Notes: generated by a model from the letters alone, not told the origin. A stretch of DNA of 64,000 nucleotides from Dechloromonas sp. UBA6271 (GCA_002440665.1 DJUX01000041.1:1-64000); one strand, 5' to 3'; positions 9,505 to 18,620 are shown, counted from the stretch's first letter. Program-made: numbers and translations.

Positions 9505-10512
9505 ATGAACAGCGCTGGTAACAATTCGGTCACCCATCTGGTGATCGGCGAAGAAGAGCAGGGCCAGCGTCTCGACAACTTTCTGATTCGCGTCTGCAAG
9601 GGGGTGCCGAAGAGCCATCTCTACCGCATTCTGCGCAGCGGTGAAGTACGGGTGAATAGCGGCCGGGTCGCCGCGACCTATCGCCTGTGCGTTGGCGACA
9701 AGCTGCGCATTCCACCGATTAGGATTGCCGAGCGGCCGCAGAACGAGGTCGACGAAGCGGCCAAGCAACGGGTCGATTTGCCGATCATCTACGAAGACGA
9801 GGCCATGCTGGTCATCGACAAGCCGGAAGGCATCGCGGTGCACGGTGGCAGCGGCGTCAGTTTCGGCGTGATTGAGGCCTTGCGTCGGCAGCGTCCGCAA
9901 GCCAAATTTCTTGAACTGGCGCATCGCCTGGACCGCGAAACCTCCGGCATCCTGCTGGTCGGCAAGAAACGGCTGGCGCTGACGGCGCTGCACGACATGT
10001 TCCGCGAACATGGTGCCGGTGCCGACAAGCGTTATCTGGTGCTGGTCAAGGGGCGTTGGATGAACATTACCCAGCACGTCAAACTGCCGCTGCACAAGTA
10101 TCTGACGGAAGGTGGCGAGCGGCGGGTTTCGGTGAACACAGCGGGCAAGGCATCGCATACGGTGTTCCGTCTGCTGGCCCGCTGGCCGGAGATGAGCCTG
10201 CTCGAGGCGCAGCTGAAGACCGGACGTACCCACCAGATTCGGGTTCACCTTGCACATCTCGGCTTTCCGATTCTCGGCGACGAGAAATACGGCGAGTTCG
10301 CTTTAAACAGGGATCTCAAGCGCGACGGCCTCAAGCGCATGGCGCTGCACGCCTGGCGCATGGCTTTCCGGCATCCGCTGACGGCGACGCCGCTCGAATG
10401 CATCGCACCGCTGCCTGACGGCATCGGAAATTACATTGCTGCGGTCGACACCGAAAAAACGCGGGAATTCAGCGCTGACAATCTGGAACAAATTCTCGGG
10501 AAAGCTCTCTGA
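9505..10512 (+). CDS. rluC: 23S rRNA pseudouridine synthase RluC
   Basis: A 335-residue RluA-family pseudouridine synthase. An S4 RNA-binding domain lies at about residues 15-75 (QRLDNFLIRVCKGVPKSHLYR). The catalytic loop HRLDRETSGILLVGK contains the catalytic aspartate. GRTHQIRVHLAHLGFPILGD is the C-terminal conserved motif. E. coli RluC modifies three uridines in 23S rRNA. The position divergent from rne supports RluC over other RluA-family members. Confidence 0.93.
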   Translation: MNSAGNNSVTHLVIGEEEQGQRLDNFLIRVCKGVPKSHLYRILRSGEVRVNSGRVAATYRLCVGDKLRIPPIRIAERPQNEVDEAAKQRVDLPIIYEDEAMLVIDKPEGIAVHGGSGVSFGVIEALRRQRPQAKFLELAHRLDRETSGILLVGKKRLALTALHDMFREHGAGADKRYLVLVKGRWMNITQHVKLPLHKYLTEGGERRVSVNTAGKASHTVFRLLARWPEMSLLEAQLKTGRTHQIRVHLAHLGFPILGDEKYGEFALNRDLKRDGLKRMALHAWRMAFRHPLTATPLECIAPLPDGIGNYIAAVDTEKTREFSADNLEQILGKAL

Positions 10513-10517
10513 AGCGC

Positions 10518-11168
10518 ATGAAATACGAACTGATCGTCTTCGACTGGGATGGCACGTTGCTTGATTCGGCAGGCGCCATCGTTCAAGCCATTCAGGCCGC
10601 CTGCCGCGACCTGGAATTACCCGAGCCGAGCGACGCGCAGGCACGCCACGTTATTGGCCTCGGGCTGGTGGACGCCATGCGCCAGGCAGTACCGGACCTG
10701 AAACCGGAGCGTTATCAGGAAATGGCCGAGCGCTACCGTTTCCATTACCTGTCCGGCGATCATCAACTGACCTTGTTCAAGGGCATTCCGGAAATGCTCG
10801 CCAACCTGCAGGCGGCCGGTCATCTGCTGACCATCGCCACCGGCAAAAGCCGTGTCGGCCTCGATCGGGCCCTGGATCATTCCGGTTTGCGCCCGTTGTT
10901 CGAGGCTTCGCGTTGCGCTGACGAGTGTCACTCCAAGCCGCATCCGCAGATGCTGGAAGAACTGATGGCCGAATTCGGCATTGGCGCCGTGTCGACCGTG
11001 ATGATCGGCGATACCTCGCACGACCTGCTGATGGCCCGCAATGCCGGCGTCGATAGCTTGGCGGTGACCTACGGCGCGCATCCGCACGACCATCTGGCAG
11101 AACATGGCCCGCTGGCCTGCCTCCACAACGTTGAGGAACTCGCATTGTGGCTGAAGACCAACGCCTGA
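10518..11168 (+). CDS. HAD-family hydrolase, phosphoglycolate-phosphatase-like
   Basis: A 216-residue HAD-superfamily phosphatase. VFDWDGTLLDSAG is motif I with the nucleophilic aspartate, TIATGKSR is motif II, and the conserved lysine is in CHSKPHPQM. MIGDTSHDLLMARNAG is the metal-binding motif IV. The helical cap of about 60 residues fits the Gph/PGP subgroup. It follows rluC by five bases and overlaps the Rieske gene, so rluC-HAD-Rieske-sppA form one operon. The substrate is not determined. Confidence 0.88.
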   Translation: MKYELIVFDWDGTLLDSAGAIVQAIQAACRDLELPEPSDAQARHVIGLGLVDAMRQAVPDLKPERYQEMAERYRFHYLSGDHQLTLFKGIPEMLANLQAAGHLLTIATGKSRVGLDRALDHSGLRPLFEASRCADECHSKPHPQMLEELMAEFGIGAVSTVMIGDTSHDLLMARNAGVDSLAVTYGAHPHDHLAEHGPLACLHNVEELALWLKTNA

Positions 11169-11506
11169 TCTGCGCCAGTGCCGATCTCGCGGAAGCAGGC
11201 AAGGGCGTCTGCTTCACCGTCACATACCGGCAACGGGAAGCGGCGGCCTTCGCGATCCGCTACCACGGGCAGGTCCGTTGTTATCTCAATGAATGCGGTC
11301 ACGTGCCGGCGCAACTGGATTGGCAACCGGGCGAGTTCTTCGACGATTCCAAGCTATACTTGATCTGCTCGGTTCATGGCGCGCTTTATGCTCCGGAATC
11401 GGGTCGGTGTCTTGGCGGACGCTGCCACGGCAAAGGTTTGGTCGCACTGCCAGTCGCTGAAACGAATGGTCAGGTTTTTTTGATAAAAGAAGTCGCACAT
11501 GGATAA
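11147..11506 (+). CDS. Rieske [2Fe-2S] ferredoxin-like protein
   Basis: A 119-residue soluble Rieske protein. NECGHVPAQL and LICSVHGALY supply the C-x-H and C-x2-H ligands for the 2Fe-2S cluster. The start is a GTG inside the 3' end of the HAD gene (22-base overlap) and gives MAEDQRLICASADL. The stop also overlaps the sppA start. It has no oxygenase catalytic domain, so it should be an electron carrier. The partner is unknown. Its position between a phosphatase and a peptidase is common in related betaproteobacteria but unexplained. Confidence 0.85.
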   Translation: MAEDQRLICASADLAEAGKGVCFTVTYRQREAAAFAIRYHGQVRCYLNECGHVPAQLDWQPGEFFDDSKLYLICSVHGALYAPESGRCLGGRCHGKGLVALPVAETNGQVFLIKEVAHG

Positions 11507-12461
11507 TCCCCAATCCCCCAACAACTCCTCGGACTGGGAGCGGCGCACGCTCGAAAAACTGGTCTTTTCGGCGCTTCAGGAACAAAAGGCAGGCCGCCGC
11601 TGGGGAATCTTCTTCAAGGTGCTGGGCTTCGTCTATCTGACGCTGGTGCTGGCCGCGCTGGTCGATTGGGGTACCGAAACCTCGCATCAGGAGCGCCATA
11701 CGGCGCTGATCGACCTCACCGGCGTCATCGAGTCCAAAGGCGCGGCCAATGCCGAAAAGATGATCGAGTCGCTGCAGGCGGCCTTCAAAGAGAAGAACGT
11801 CGCCGGCATCGTCCTGCGCATCAATAGCCCCGGTGGCAGCCCGGTCCAGGCCGGTCTCGTCAATGACGAAATCCGCCGGCTACGCGCCGCACATCCCGGA
11901 ACACCGCTCTATGCAGTGGTGGAGGACATCTGCGCCTCGGGTGGCTATTACGTGGCAGCCGCCGCCGACCAGATTTACGTCAACAAGGCGAGCATCGTCG
12001 GTTCCATCGGCGTGCTGATGGACGGCTTCGGGTTTACCGGCACCATGGAAAAGTTCGGCGTCGACCGGCGCTTGCTGACCGCCGGTAGCAACAAGGGCTT
12101 CCTCGATCCCTTTTCGCCGCCGAATCAGGAACAGATGGCGCACGCCCACGCCATGCTGAACGACATCCACAAGCAGTTCATCGACGTGGTCAAAACCGGT
12201 CGTGGCGCACGCCTCAAGGAAACGCCGGAAATGTTCTCGGGGCTGATGTGGACCGGCGAACAAAGTATCAAGCTGGGTCTCGCCGACGACTTCGGCAGCG
12301 TCGACTCAGTTGCTCGGGACGTGATCAAGGCGGAGAAGGTTCTCGACTACACGGTCAAGGAAAACATCGCTGAGCGCTTTGCCAAGCGTTTGGGGGCTGG
12401 TGCGGTCAACAGCTTCTGGAACGGTGTTTCCGAGAGCGCGGCGGCTATCAGCCTGCGCTGA
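11499..12461 (+). CDS. sppA: signal peptide peptidase SppA (S49 family)
   Basis: A 320-residue membrane-bound serine protease of the short (about 36 kDa) SppA type. A signal anchor lies at about residues 45-65 (FKVLGFVYLTLVLAALVDWG). RINSPGGSPVQAG is a conserved family motif. CASGGYYVAAAADQIYV carries the catalytic serine region, and ASIVGSIGVLMDGF the following conserved block. It cleaves leftover signal peptides in the inner membrane. It overlaps the Rieske gene by eight bases and ends convergently with the RsmI-like gene, with only three bases between. Confidence 0.92.
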   Translation: MDNPQSPNNSSDWERRTLEKLVFSALQEQKAGRRWGIFFKVLGFVYLTLVLAALVDWGTETSHQERHTALIDLTGVIESKGAANAEKMIESLQAAFKEKNVAGIVLRINSPGGSPVQAGLVNDEIRRLRAAHPGTPLYAVVEDICASGGYYVAAAADQIYVNKASIVGSIGVLMDGFGFTGTMEKFGVDRRLLTAGSNKGFLDPFSPPNQEQMAHAHAMLNDIHKQFIDVVKTGRGARLKETPEMFSGLMWTGEQSIKLGLADDFGSVDSVARDVIKAEKVLDYTVKENIAERFAKRLGAGAVNSFWNGVSESAAAISLR

Positions 12462-12464
12462 ATC

Positions 12465-13175
12465 TCAGGCCAGCAGCAGGAAAACCGTCGGACGCCGCTC
12501 GATTTCGGGCGGCGTTTGTTTTTTCCACTGCAGAATCGTTCGTGTCAGCACCGATTCTCCGGGCAGGCTGAGATCGGTCGCCACCGTCAGCCGGGTACCG
12601 GGCTGGCAGGTCTGCAGGATGCTGTCGAACAACTGCCGGTTGCGATAGGGCGTCTCAATGAAAATCTGGGTTTGCCGGCGCTTGCGCGATTCGCTCTCGA
12701 GTTCGTGCAACATCCTGGTCCGCTCGGCCTCCTTGGCCGGCAGATAACCCTGAAAGGCAAAGCGCTGGCCATTTAGGCCGGATGCCATCAGGGCAAGCAA
12801 CAACGACGACGGGCCGATCAACGGAACGACGCGAATATTTTCCTGCTGCGCCAGCGCCACCAGATCGGCACCGGGATCGGCGACGGCAGGGCAACCGGCT
12901 TCGGAAAGGAGGCCGACATCCTGTCCGGCACGCAGTGGGGAAAGTAGTCGATCCAGTGCTTCACGTTTGGTGTGTTCGTTGAGTTCCTCAAGTTGCAGCG
13001 CTTGCAATGGTTGATCGGTGCCAACCGCCTTGAGGAAGGCGCGCGCCGATTTGGCATTTTCGACCACGAAATGGGCCAACGGACGTACCCGCTCCACAAC
13101 GCTCGCCGGCAAAGAGCTATCTGGAGAGATTGCGCCGAGCGGTACGGGAATCAGATAGAGCGTGCCGCTGCTCAC
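12465..13175 (-). CDS. RsmI-like SAM-dependent methyltransferase
   Basis: A 236-residue tetrapyrrole-methylase-fold enzyme. GTLYLIPVPLG, GLLSEAGCPAVADPG and VPLIGPSSLLLALMASGL match the blocks of RsmI, which 2'-O-methylates C1402 of 16S rRNA. It is shorter than true RsmI (about 280-290 residues) and the first motif is PVPLG rather than TPIGN. It is probably the RsmI-like paralogue found next to maf in betaproteobacteria, so the rRNA target is not assured. It overlaps maf by four bases. Confidence 0.75.
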   Translation of the reverse strand: MSSGTLYLIPVPLGAISPDSSLPASVVERVRPLAHFVVENAKSARAFLKAVGTDQPLQALQLEELNEHTKREALDRLLSPLRAGQDVGLLSEAGCPAVADPGADLVALAQQENIRVVPLIGPSSLLLALMASGLNGQRFAFQGYLPAKEAERTRMLHELESESRKRRQTQIFIETPYRNRQLFDSILQTCQPGTRLTVATDLSLPGESVLTRTILQWKKQTPPEIERRPTVFLLLA

Positions 13176-13756
13176 AGAACGGCCATTCCGTGCTTGCGCA
13201 ACAGGTCGCAGAGCGCGATCAGCGGCAGCCCGACCAAGGCATTCGGGTCATCGCCGTGAATCCGGCTCAGCAAGGCGATCCCGAGACCTTCCGACTTGGC
13301 CGATCCGGCGCAGTTGTAGGCCGGTTCGCGGCGCAGGTAGTTCTCGATTTCCGCATCGCTTAGCTCGCGGAAGCCGACCAGCGTCGGTACGCCACAAACC
13401 TCCGTTTCCCCGGTTTTTGCGTTGAGGACGCAAAGGCCGGTAAAGAAATTGACGGTCTTGCCCGAAAGCGCCCGCAATTGCTCGACCGCCTTGGCGTGCG
13501 TTCCCGGCTTGCCGAACACGCGTCCGTCCATTACGGCCACCTGGTCGCTGCCGATAATCAGCGCCTCGGGATACTGCTGCGCCACGGCACGGGCCTTGGC
13601 CTCGGAAAGGCGCAAGGCGGTTGCCGTCGGGGATTCTCCGGGGAGCGGGGTTTCGTCGGTTTCCGGGTTGGCGACCTCGAATGACAGGCCAAGGCGGCCC
13701 AGAAGTTCGCGCCGATAAGGTGATGTCGACGCCAGTACGAGTTGTTTCTGCGGCAT
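13172..13756 (-). CDS. maf: Maf/YceF-family nucleotide pyrophosphatase
   Basis: A 194-residue protein that hydrolyses modified nucleoside triphosphates. The subgroup next to rpmF/plsX (YceF) acts on m7GTP. LVLASTSPYRRELL is the Maf signature near the N-terminus, and IIGSDQVAVMDGRVFGKPG is the second conserved block with the catalytic aspartate. The ATG at 13756 gives MPQKQLVLAST; the longer ORF adds residues without family character. It is divergent from yceD, as in E. coli and many relatives. Confidence 0.92.
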   Translation of the reverse strand: MPQKQLVLASTSPYRRELLGRLGLSFEVANPETDETPLPGESPTATALRLSEAKARAVAQQYPEALIIGSDQVAVMDGRVFGKPGTHAKAVEQLRALSGKTVNFFTGLCVLNAKTGETEVCGVPTLVGFRELSDAEIENYLRREPAYNCAGSAKSEGLGIALLSRIHGDDPNALVGLPLIALCDLLRKHGMAVL

Positions 13757-13867
13757 AAATATGTTGTAGCAACAAACGCTTGCAAAAGATTCTTGAGGCA
13801 GCACTTTGTTTTGACTTGGAAGACTAAAAATATTATTATCTCGCGTTTAAGTCGGACCCGCTCAGGA

Positions 13868-14356
13868 TTGAAAAAGATTTCGGATAGTTTCGCGTTTGCC
13901 CGTGATGGTCGTGTTCTGGAAGGAACGCTGGCCGTTAATAGCTTGGAGCGCCTGCATGATTTGCTGGCGGAAGTTTCCGGAGAGGTTGCTTTCCGGCTTC
14001 AGGGGTACAAGGGAGAACGCGGACAGTCCATGCTGCACTTGGAGGTAAACGGGGTGCTCCCGTTGGCTTGCCAGCGCTGCCTGGATGGTATCCGTTTCGA
14101 ACTCGACGTCGATAGCCTGCTGGAATTGATTCCCGAAGGCAACGAACTGTCGCAAGATGAGTTGGAAGACGACACCCGGGATTTCCTGCCGGTGGCGGGC
14201 GAACTTGATGTGGCCGAGTTGGTGGAGGATGAAATTCTCCTGGCCCTTCCAGTCGCGCCGCGGCACGAAAAATGTGGTTTGCCTGGCGCAGCCGATGCGG
14301 GCGAACGGATCAATCCGTTTGCAGCACTGGCCGGGCTTAAAGGCAAGCCGAACTGA
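13868..14356 (+). CDS. yceD: YceD / DUF177 family protein, 23S rRNA accumulation factor
   Basis: About 162 residues. The C-x2-C pair in PLACQRCLDGIRF and the acidic C-terminal half with DTRDFLPVAGELDVAELVED are typical of DUF177/YceD, which sits before rpmF in most bacteria and supports 23S rRNA accumulation. The start is uncertain. I chose the TTG at 13868 (MKKISDSFAFARDGRVLEG), which fits the family N-terminus. The upstream ATG at 13742 overlaps maf and would add 42 unlikely residues. Confidence 0.82.
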   Translation: MKKISDSFAFARDGRVLEGTLAVNSLERLHDLLAEVSGEVAFRLQGYKGERGQSMLHLEVNGVLPLACQRCLDGIRFELDVDSLLELIPEGNELSQDELEDDTRDFLPVAGELDVAELVEDEILLALPVAPRHEKCGLPGAADAGERINPFAALAGLKGKPN

Positions 14357-14374
14357 TTTTTTTGGAGTATCAAC

Positions 14375-14554
14375 ATGGCCGTTCAACAGAACAAAAAATC
14401 CCCTTCCAAGCGTGGCATGCATCGCGCTCACGATTTCCTGGTTGCCCCGCCGCTGGCTGTCGAGCCGACGACCGGTGAGACGCACCTGCGTCACCATATT
14501 TCTCCCAACGGTTTCTACCGTGGCAAGAAGGTCCTGAAGGCCAAGGGCGAGTAA
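14375..14554 (+). CDS. rpmF: 50S ribosomal protein L32
   Basis: A 59-residue ribosomal protein. MAVQQNKKSPSKRGMHRAHD is the highly conserved L32 N-terminus, followed by the SPNGFYRGKKVL end. A TTGGAG site precedes the ATG. The protein carries no zinc-binding cysteines, so it is the C- form common in proteobacteria. It lies between yceD and plsX, its usual place. Confidence 0.97.
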   Translation: MAVQQNKKSPSKRGMHRAHDFLVAPPLAVEPTTGETHLRHHISPNGFYRGKKVLKAKGE

Positions 14555-14566
14555 TCGTTAATTGAA

Positions 14567-14606
14567 GAGGCAGGCGGTTCGTTTCGGGCCGCCTGCCTTT
14601 TCTTTT
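14567..14606 (+). terminator. terminator between rpmF and plsX
   Basis: A 10-bp perfect stem (AGGCAGGCGG/CCGCCTGCCT), an 11-base loop and a T-rich tail lie immediately before the plsX start codon. It may end part of the rpmF transcripts or lower expression of the downstream fatty-acid genes. Confidence 0.8.
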
Positions 14607-14609
14607 GCC

Positions 14610-15641
14610 ATGACAGCCCGCATTGCCATCGATTGCATGGGGGGAGACCACGGACCGTCGGTGACGGTGCCGGCGGCGCTCCGCTTCCTGGAAGATCACC
14701 CCGGCGCCAGTCTGATACTTGTCGGGCGCGAAGAAGTCTTGCGGCCGCTGTTGGGCAGTCAGGACGCGAATCCCCGTCTGCGTGTGGTTCATGCTTCCGA
14801 AGTTGTCGAAATGGATGAATCCCCCGCGCTCGCGTTGCGCGGCAAGAAGGATTCGTCCATGCGGGTAGCGATCAACCTCGTCAAGAATGTCGAGGCGGAC
14901 GCCTGCGTCTCGGCCGGCAATACCGGTGCCTTGATGGCGATCTCCCGTTTCGTCCTGAAAATGCTGCCTGGCATCGAGCGGCCGGCGATCTGCGCCCCGT
15001 TGCCGACGGCCAATGGGCATACCCACATGCTCGACCTCGGGGCCAACGTCGATTGCGGGCCGGAGCACCTGTTGCAGTTCGGCATCATGGGCGCCATGCT
15101 GATTTCGGCGATGGAGCACAAGGATCGTCCGACCGTCGGCCTCCTCAATATCGGCGAGGAAGAGATCAAAGGCAACGAAGTGGTCAAGGCCGCTGCCGAA
15201 CTGCTCCGCCAGTCCGGCCTCAACTTCGTCGGCAACATCGAGGGCGACGGCATTTACAAGGGCGAGGCGGATGTCGTCGTCTGCGACGGTTTTGTCGGCA
15301 ACGTGGCGCTGAAGACTTCCGAGGGCTTGGCCCAGATGCTAGGCTCTTCGCTGCGCAGCGAGTTCAAGCGCAACTGGTTGACCAAGCTGGCGGCAGTGAT
15401 CGCCATTTCGGTATTGAACAATTTCAAGACACGCTTCGACCATCGTCGCTATAACGGCGCCATTCTGCTCGGTCTGCGGGGTATCTCGGTCAAGAGCCAT
15501 GGCTCGGCGGATGCCTTTTCCTTTGGCTTTGCCATTGGTCGCGCCTACGATGCCGCGGAAAATCGCGTGCTCGAGCGCATTGCCGGCCGCATTGCCGAAA
15601 TGGCCGGACCGGCAACGATTAGTGCGGGAGAGACTATCTGA
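14610..15641 (+). CDS. plsX: phosphate acyltransferase PlsX
   Basis: A 343-residue enzyme that makes acyl-phosphate from acyl-ACP for phospholipid synthesis. IAIDCMGGDHGPSVTVPAAL is the family N-terminus. VSAGNTGALMAIS, LDLGANVDCGPEHLLQF and VVCDGFVGNVALKTSEG are conserved blocks. The start at 14610 matches the family; the in-frame ATG at 14562 would put the terminator hairpin inside the gene. The stop overlaps the fabH start by one base. Confidence 0.97.
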   Translation: MTARIAIDCMGGDHGPSVTVPAALRFLEDHPGASLILVGREEVLRPLLGSQDANPRLRVVHASEVVEMDESPALALRGKKDSSMRVAINLVKNVEADACVSAGNTGALMAISRFVLKMLPGIERPAICAPLPTANGHTHMLDLGANVDCGPEHLLQFGIMGAMLISAMEHKDRPTVGLLNIGEEEIKGNEVVKAAAELLRQSGLNFVGNIEGDGIYKGEADVVVCDGFVGNVALKTSEGLAQMLGSSLRSEFKRNWLTKLAAVIAISVLNNFKTRFDHRRYNGAILLGLRGISVKSHGSADAFSFGFAIGRAYDAAENRVLERIAGRIAEMAGPATISAGETI

Positions 15642-16600
15642 TGTTTGCACGCCTGATCGGCACCGGCAGTTATCTGCCCGGCCTTCCCGTTACCAATGAC
15701 GACCTGGCGGCGCGCGGTATCGCTACCAGCGACGAATGGATCGTTACACGGACCGGCATTCGCAGCCGCTACCTGGCCGAACCGGGCACGACCTCGAGCG
15801 AGCTCGGCCTGATCGCCGCCCAGCGTGCGCTGGAGATGGCTGGAATTGCAGGCAGCGAACTCGACCTGATCATCGTCGCCACGTCGACGCCGGATTTCAT
15901 TTTTCCGAGCACGGCCTGCCTGATCCAGGGCAAGTTGGGCAACAAGGGTGCTGCAGCGTTTGACGTTCAGGCGGTTTGCGCCGGTTTTACCTACGCGCTC
16001 GGGATCGCCGAAAAATTCATCCGCTCCGGCAGCCACAAGAAAGCATTGGTCATCGGCGCCGAGGTGTTTTCGCGCATTCTCGACTGGAATGACCGTGGCA
16101 CCTGCGTACTGTTCGGCGATGGCGCCGGCGCCGTAGTCCTCGAAGCTTCTGAAAAGCCCGGTATCCTGGCCACCGCCATGCACGCCGACGGCAGCCAGAA
16201 CGGCATCCTGAACGTACCCGGCCAGCTCTGTGGCGGCCAGGTTACGGGCGACCCCTTTCTGCGCATGGACGGCCAGGCCGTTTTCAAGTTCGCCGTACGC
16301 GTCCTCGCCGATATTGCCGAAGAAGTTTGCCAGGCCGCTGGATTGCAGACCAATGAAGTCGACTGGCTGATTCCGCACCAGGCCAATATCCGCATCATCG
16401 AGGCAACCGGCAGGAAATTGGGCGTCGACCGCAACAAGGTGATCGTCACCGTCGATCGTCATGGCAACACCTCGGCTGCTTCGGTTCCGCTCGCTCTGGA
16501 CGAAGCGGTACGCGATGGGCGCATCCAGCGCGGGCAGAAGGTGCTGCTGGAAGGCGTCGGCGGCGGCTTTACGTGGGGCGCGGCCCTGCTCGAATTCTGA
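15641..16600 (+). CDS. fabH: beta-ketoacyl-ACP synthase III
   Basis: A 319-residue enzyme that starts fatty-acid synthesis by condensing acetyl-CoA with malonyl-ACP. The catalytic triad is visible as Cys in FDVQAVCAGFTYALG, His in LIPHQANIRII and Asn in DRHGNTSAASVPLA. TDEWIVTRTGIRSR-like residues near the N-terminus and the C-terminal GGGFTWGAALL are typical. It is translationally coupled to plsX and leads the fab operon. Confidence 0.98.
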   Translation: MFARLIGTGSYLPGLPVTNDDLAARGIATSDEWIVTRTGIRSRYLAEPGTTSSELGLIAAQRALEMAGIAGSELDLIIVATSTPDFIFPSTACLIQGKLGNKGAAAFDVQAVCAGFTYALGIAEKFIRSGSHKKALVIGAEVFSRILDWNDRGTCVLFGDGAGAVVLEASEKPGILATAMHADGSQNGILNVPGQLCGGQVTGDPFLRMDGQAVFKFAVRVLADIAEEVCQAAGLQTNEVDWLIPHQANIRIIEATGRKLGVDRNKVIVTVDRHGNTSAASVPLALDEAVRDGRIQRGQKVLLEGVGGGFTWGAALLEF

Positions 16601-16620
16601 AGAACCAGGAGACTCTGGAC

Positions 16621-17547
16621 ATGTCTTTTGCTTTCGTATTTCCCGGCCAAGGCTCGCAGAGCGTTGGCATGATGGCTGCCTACGGTGATGCCGCCGTGGT
16701 CCGCGCCACCTTCGACGAAGCCTCCGCCGCCTTGGGTGACGACCTGTGGGCGATGGTTGCCGACGGTCCGGCCGAATTGCTGACCCAGACCGTTAACACC
16801 CAGCCGGTGATGCTAACCGCCGGCATCGCTGCCTGGCGCCTGTGGCTGGAGAAGGGTGGCAAGAAGCCGGCCGTCGTTGCCGGCCACAGTCTCGGTGAAT
16901 ATTCGGCGCTGGTGGCTGCCGGCGTCATCGATTTCAAGGATGCCGTGCCGCTGGTTCGCCTGCGTGCCGCCGCCATGCAGGAAGCAGTACCGGTCGGTAC
17001 CGGCGCCATGGCCGCCATCCTCGGCCTCGACACCCCCGGCATCGTCGCTGCCTGTGCCGAAGCAGCGCAGGGTGAAGTGGTCGAGCCGGTCAATTTCAAC
17101 GCCAACGGCCAGACCGTGATCGCTGGCCACAAGGCGGCCGTCGAACGGGCCATGGATGCCTGCAAGGCGCGCGGCGCCAAGATGGCCAAGGCGCTGCCGG
17201 TTTCGGCGCCGTTCCATTCCTCGCTGATCCGCCCGGCCGCCGACAAGCTGGCCGTCCGTCTGGCTGAGTTGACGCTCAATGCGCCCTCCATTCCGGTGAT
17301 CAACAACGTCGATGTGGCCATTGAAAACGATCCGGCCCGCATCAAGGATGCGCTGATCCGCCAGGCCTACAACCCGGTGCGCTGGGTCGAGACCATCCAG
17401 AAAATGGCCTCTTTGGGCGTGTCGACCGTAGCAGAGTGCGGTCCGGGCAAGGTGCTGGCGGGACTGACCAAGCGCTGTGCCGACGGCGTAGCAGGCGTCG
17501 CGCTGGCCGATGCCGCCACCATCGAAGCCAATCTTGGGCTGGAGTAA
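16621..17547 (+). CDS. fabD: malonyl CoA-ACP transacylase
   Basis: A 308-residue transferase that loads malonyl groups onto ACP. FVFPGQGSQSVGMM is the N-terminal block, VAGHSLGEYSALVAAG has the nucleophilic serine, and LPVSAPFHSSLIRPA has the conserved histidine. The ATG at 16621 follows an AGGAG site by about eight bases. It sits in the usual fabH-fabD-fabG order. Confidence 0.98.
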   Translation: MSFAFVFPGQGSQSVGMMAAYGDAAVVRATFDEASAALGDDLWAMVADGPAELLTQTVNTQPVMLTAGIAAWRLWLEKGGKKPAVVAGHSLGEYSALVAAGVIDFKDAVPLVRLRAAAMQEAVPVGTGAMAAILGLDTPGIVAACAEAAQGEVVEPVNFNANGQTVIAGHKAAVERAMDACKARGAKMAKALPVSAPFHSSLIRPAADKLAVRLAELTLNAPSIPVINNVDVAIENDPARIKDALIRQAYNPVRWVETIQKMASLGVSTVAECGPGKVLAGLTKRCADGVAGVALADAATIEANLGLE

Positions 17548-17550
17548 ATC

Positions 17551-18291
17551 ATGCTGAACGACAGGATCGCCCTGGTTACCGGCGCCACCCGCGGCATCGG
17601 CCGCGCCATTGCGCTGGAGTTGGGTAAGCAGGGTGCCACCGTGATCGGCACGGCGACCAGCGAAGACGGCGCCGGCAAGATTTCCGGCTATCTGGTCGAA
17701 GCGGGTGTCAAGGGGCTGGGTATCGTCCTCAATGTGACCGATGCAGCCCAGACCGACGCAGTATTGACTGACGTCGCCAAGCAATTCGGCGCCATCACCA
17801 TTCTCGTCAATAACGCCGGCATCACGCGCGACAATCTGGCATTGCGCATGGGTGACGATGAATGGGATGCTGTGATCGACACCAACCTGAAAGCGGTTTT
17901 TCGCCTCTCGCGTGGCGTCATGCGCGGCATGATGAAAGCGCGCTTCGGCCGTATCGTCAATATTTCGTCGGTGGTCGGCTATTCCGGCAATGCCGGGCAG
18001 GCCAACTACTGCGCCGCCAAGGCCGGTGTCGCTGGCCTGAGCCGCTCGCTGGCCCGCGAACTGGGTAGCCGCAATATCACGGTCAACTGTGTCGCACCGG
18101 GCTTTATCGCCACCGACATGACGCATGCCTTGACCGAAGAACAGAAGGCGTCCATGCTGGCGTCCATACCGCTGGCCCGTGCCGGCACGCCAGAAGATAT
18201 TGCCGGCGCCGTCGGCTTTCTGGTTTCTCCCGCCGCCTCGTATGTTACGGGTACCACCGTGCATGTGAATGGCGGCATGTTCATGGATTGA
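17551..18291 (+). CDS. fabG: 3-oxoacyl-ACP reductase
   Basis: A 246-residue short-chain dehydrogenase that reduces 3-oxoacyl-ACP with NADPH. VTGATRGIGRAIALEL is the cofactor loop, and ILVNNAGITRDNL the structural NNAG motif. The catalytic set is the serine in IVNISSVVGYSGN with Tyr and Lys in QANYCAAKAG; VNGGMFMD closes the protein. It starts three bases after fabD. Confidence 0.98.
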   Translation: MLNDRIALVTGATRGIGRAIALELGKQGATVIGTATSEDGAGKISGYLVEAGVKGLGIVLNVTDAAQTDAVLTDVAKQFGAITILVNNAGITRDNLALRMGDDEWDAVIDTNLKAVFRLSRGVMRGMMKARFGRIVNISSVVGYSGNAGQANYCAAKAGVAGLSRSLARELGSRNITVNCVAPGFIATDMTHALTEEQKASMLASIPLARAGTPEDIAGAVGFLVSPAASYVTGTTVHVNGGMFMD

Positions 18292-18363
18292 TTTCCCCAA
18301 GCCTCGGCTTTTGGTAGAATCACAACGTTTTTTTTCGTACCCTAAGGGGAAGGAGTTTTTCGA

Positions 18364-18600
18364 ATGGATAACATCGTAGAGCGCGTCAAGAAGATCGTCG
18401 CCGAACAACTGGGCGTAAACGAAGCGGACATCAAGAACGAGTCCTCCTTTGTGGACGATCTGGGCGCGGATTCCCTGGACACCGTCGAACTGGTCATGGC
18501 ACTGGAAGAAGAATTCGAGTGCGAGATCCCCGACGAACAGGCCGAGAAGATCACCACGGTCCAGCAGGCGGTCGATTTCATCCTCGCCAACAAGAAGTAA
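18364..18600 (+). CDS. acpP: acyl carrier protein
   Basis: A 78-residue acidic carrier of growing acyl chains. The DSL motif in DDLGADSLDTVELVMALEEE holds the serine that receives 4'-phosphopantetheine. AcpS, which adds that group, is encoded at 30896-31273. A good AAGGAG site precedes the ATG, and the 72-base gap after fabG may hold its own promoter. Confidence 0.98.
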   Translation: MDNIVERVKKIVAEQLGVNEADIKNESSFVDDLGADSLDTVELVMALEEEFECEIPDEQAEKITTVQQAVDFILANKK

Positions 18601-18620
18601 TCCATTTCGGTCGATCCTGA

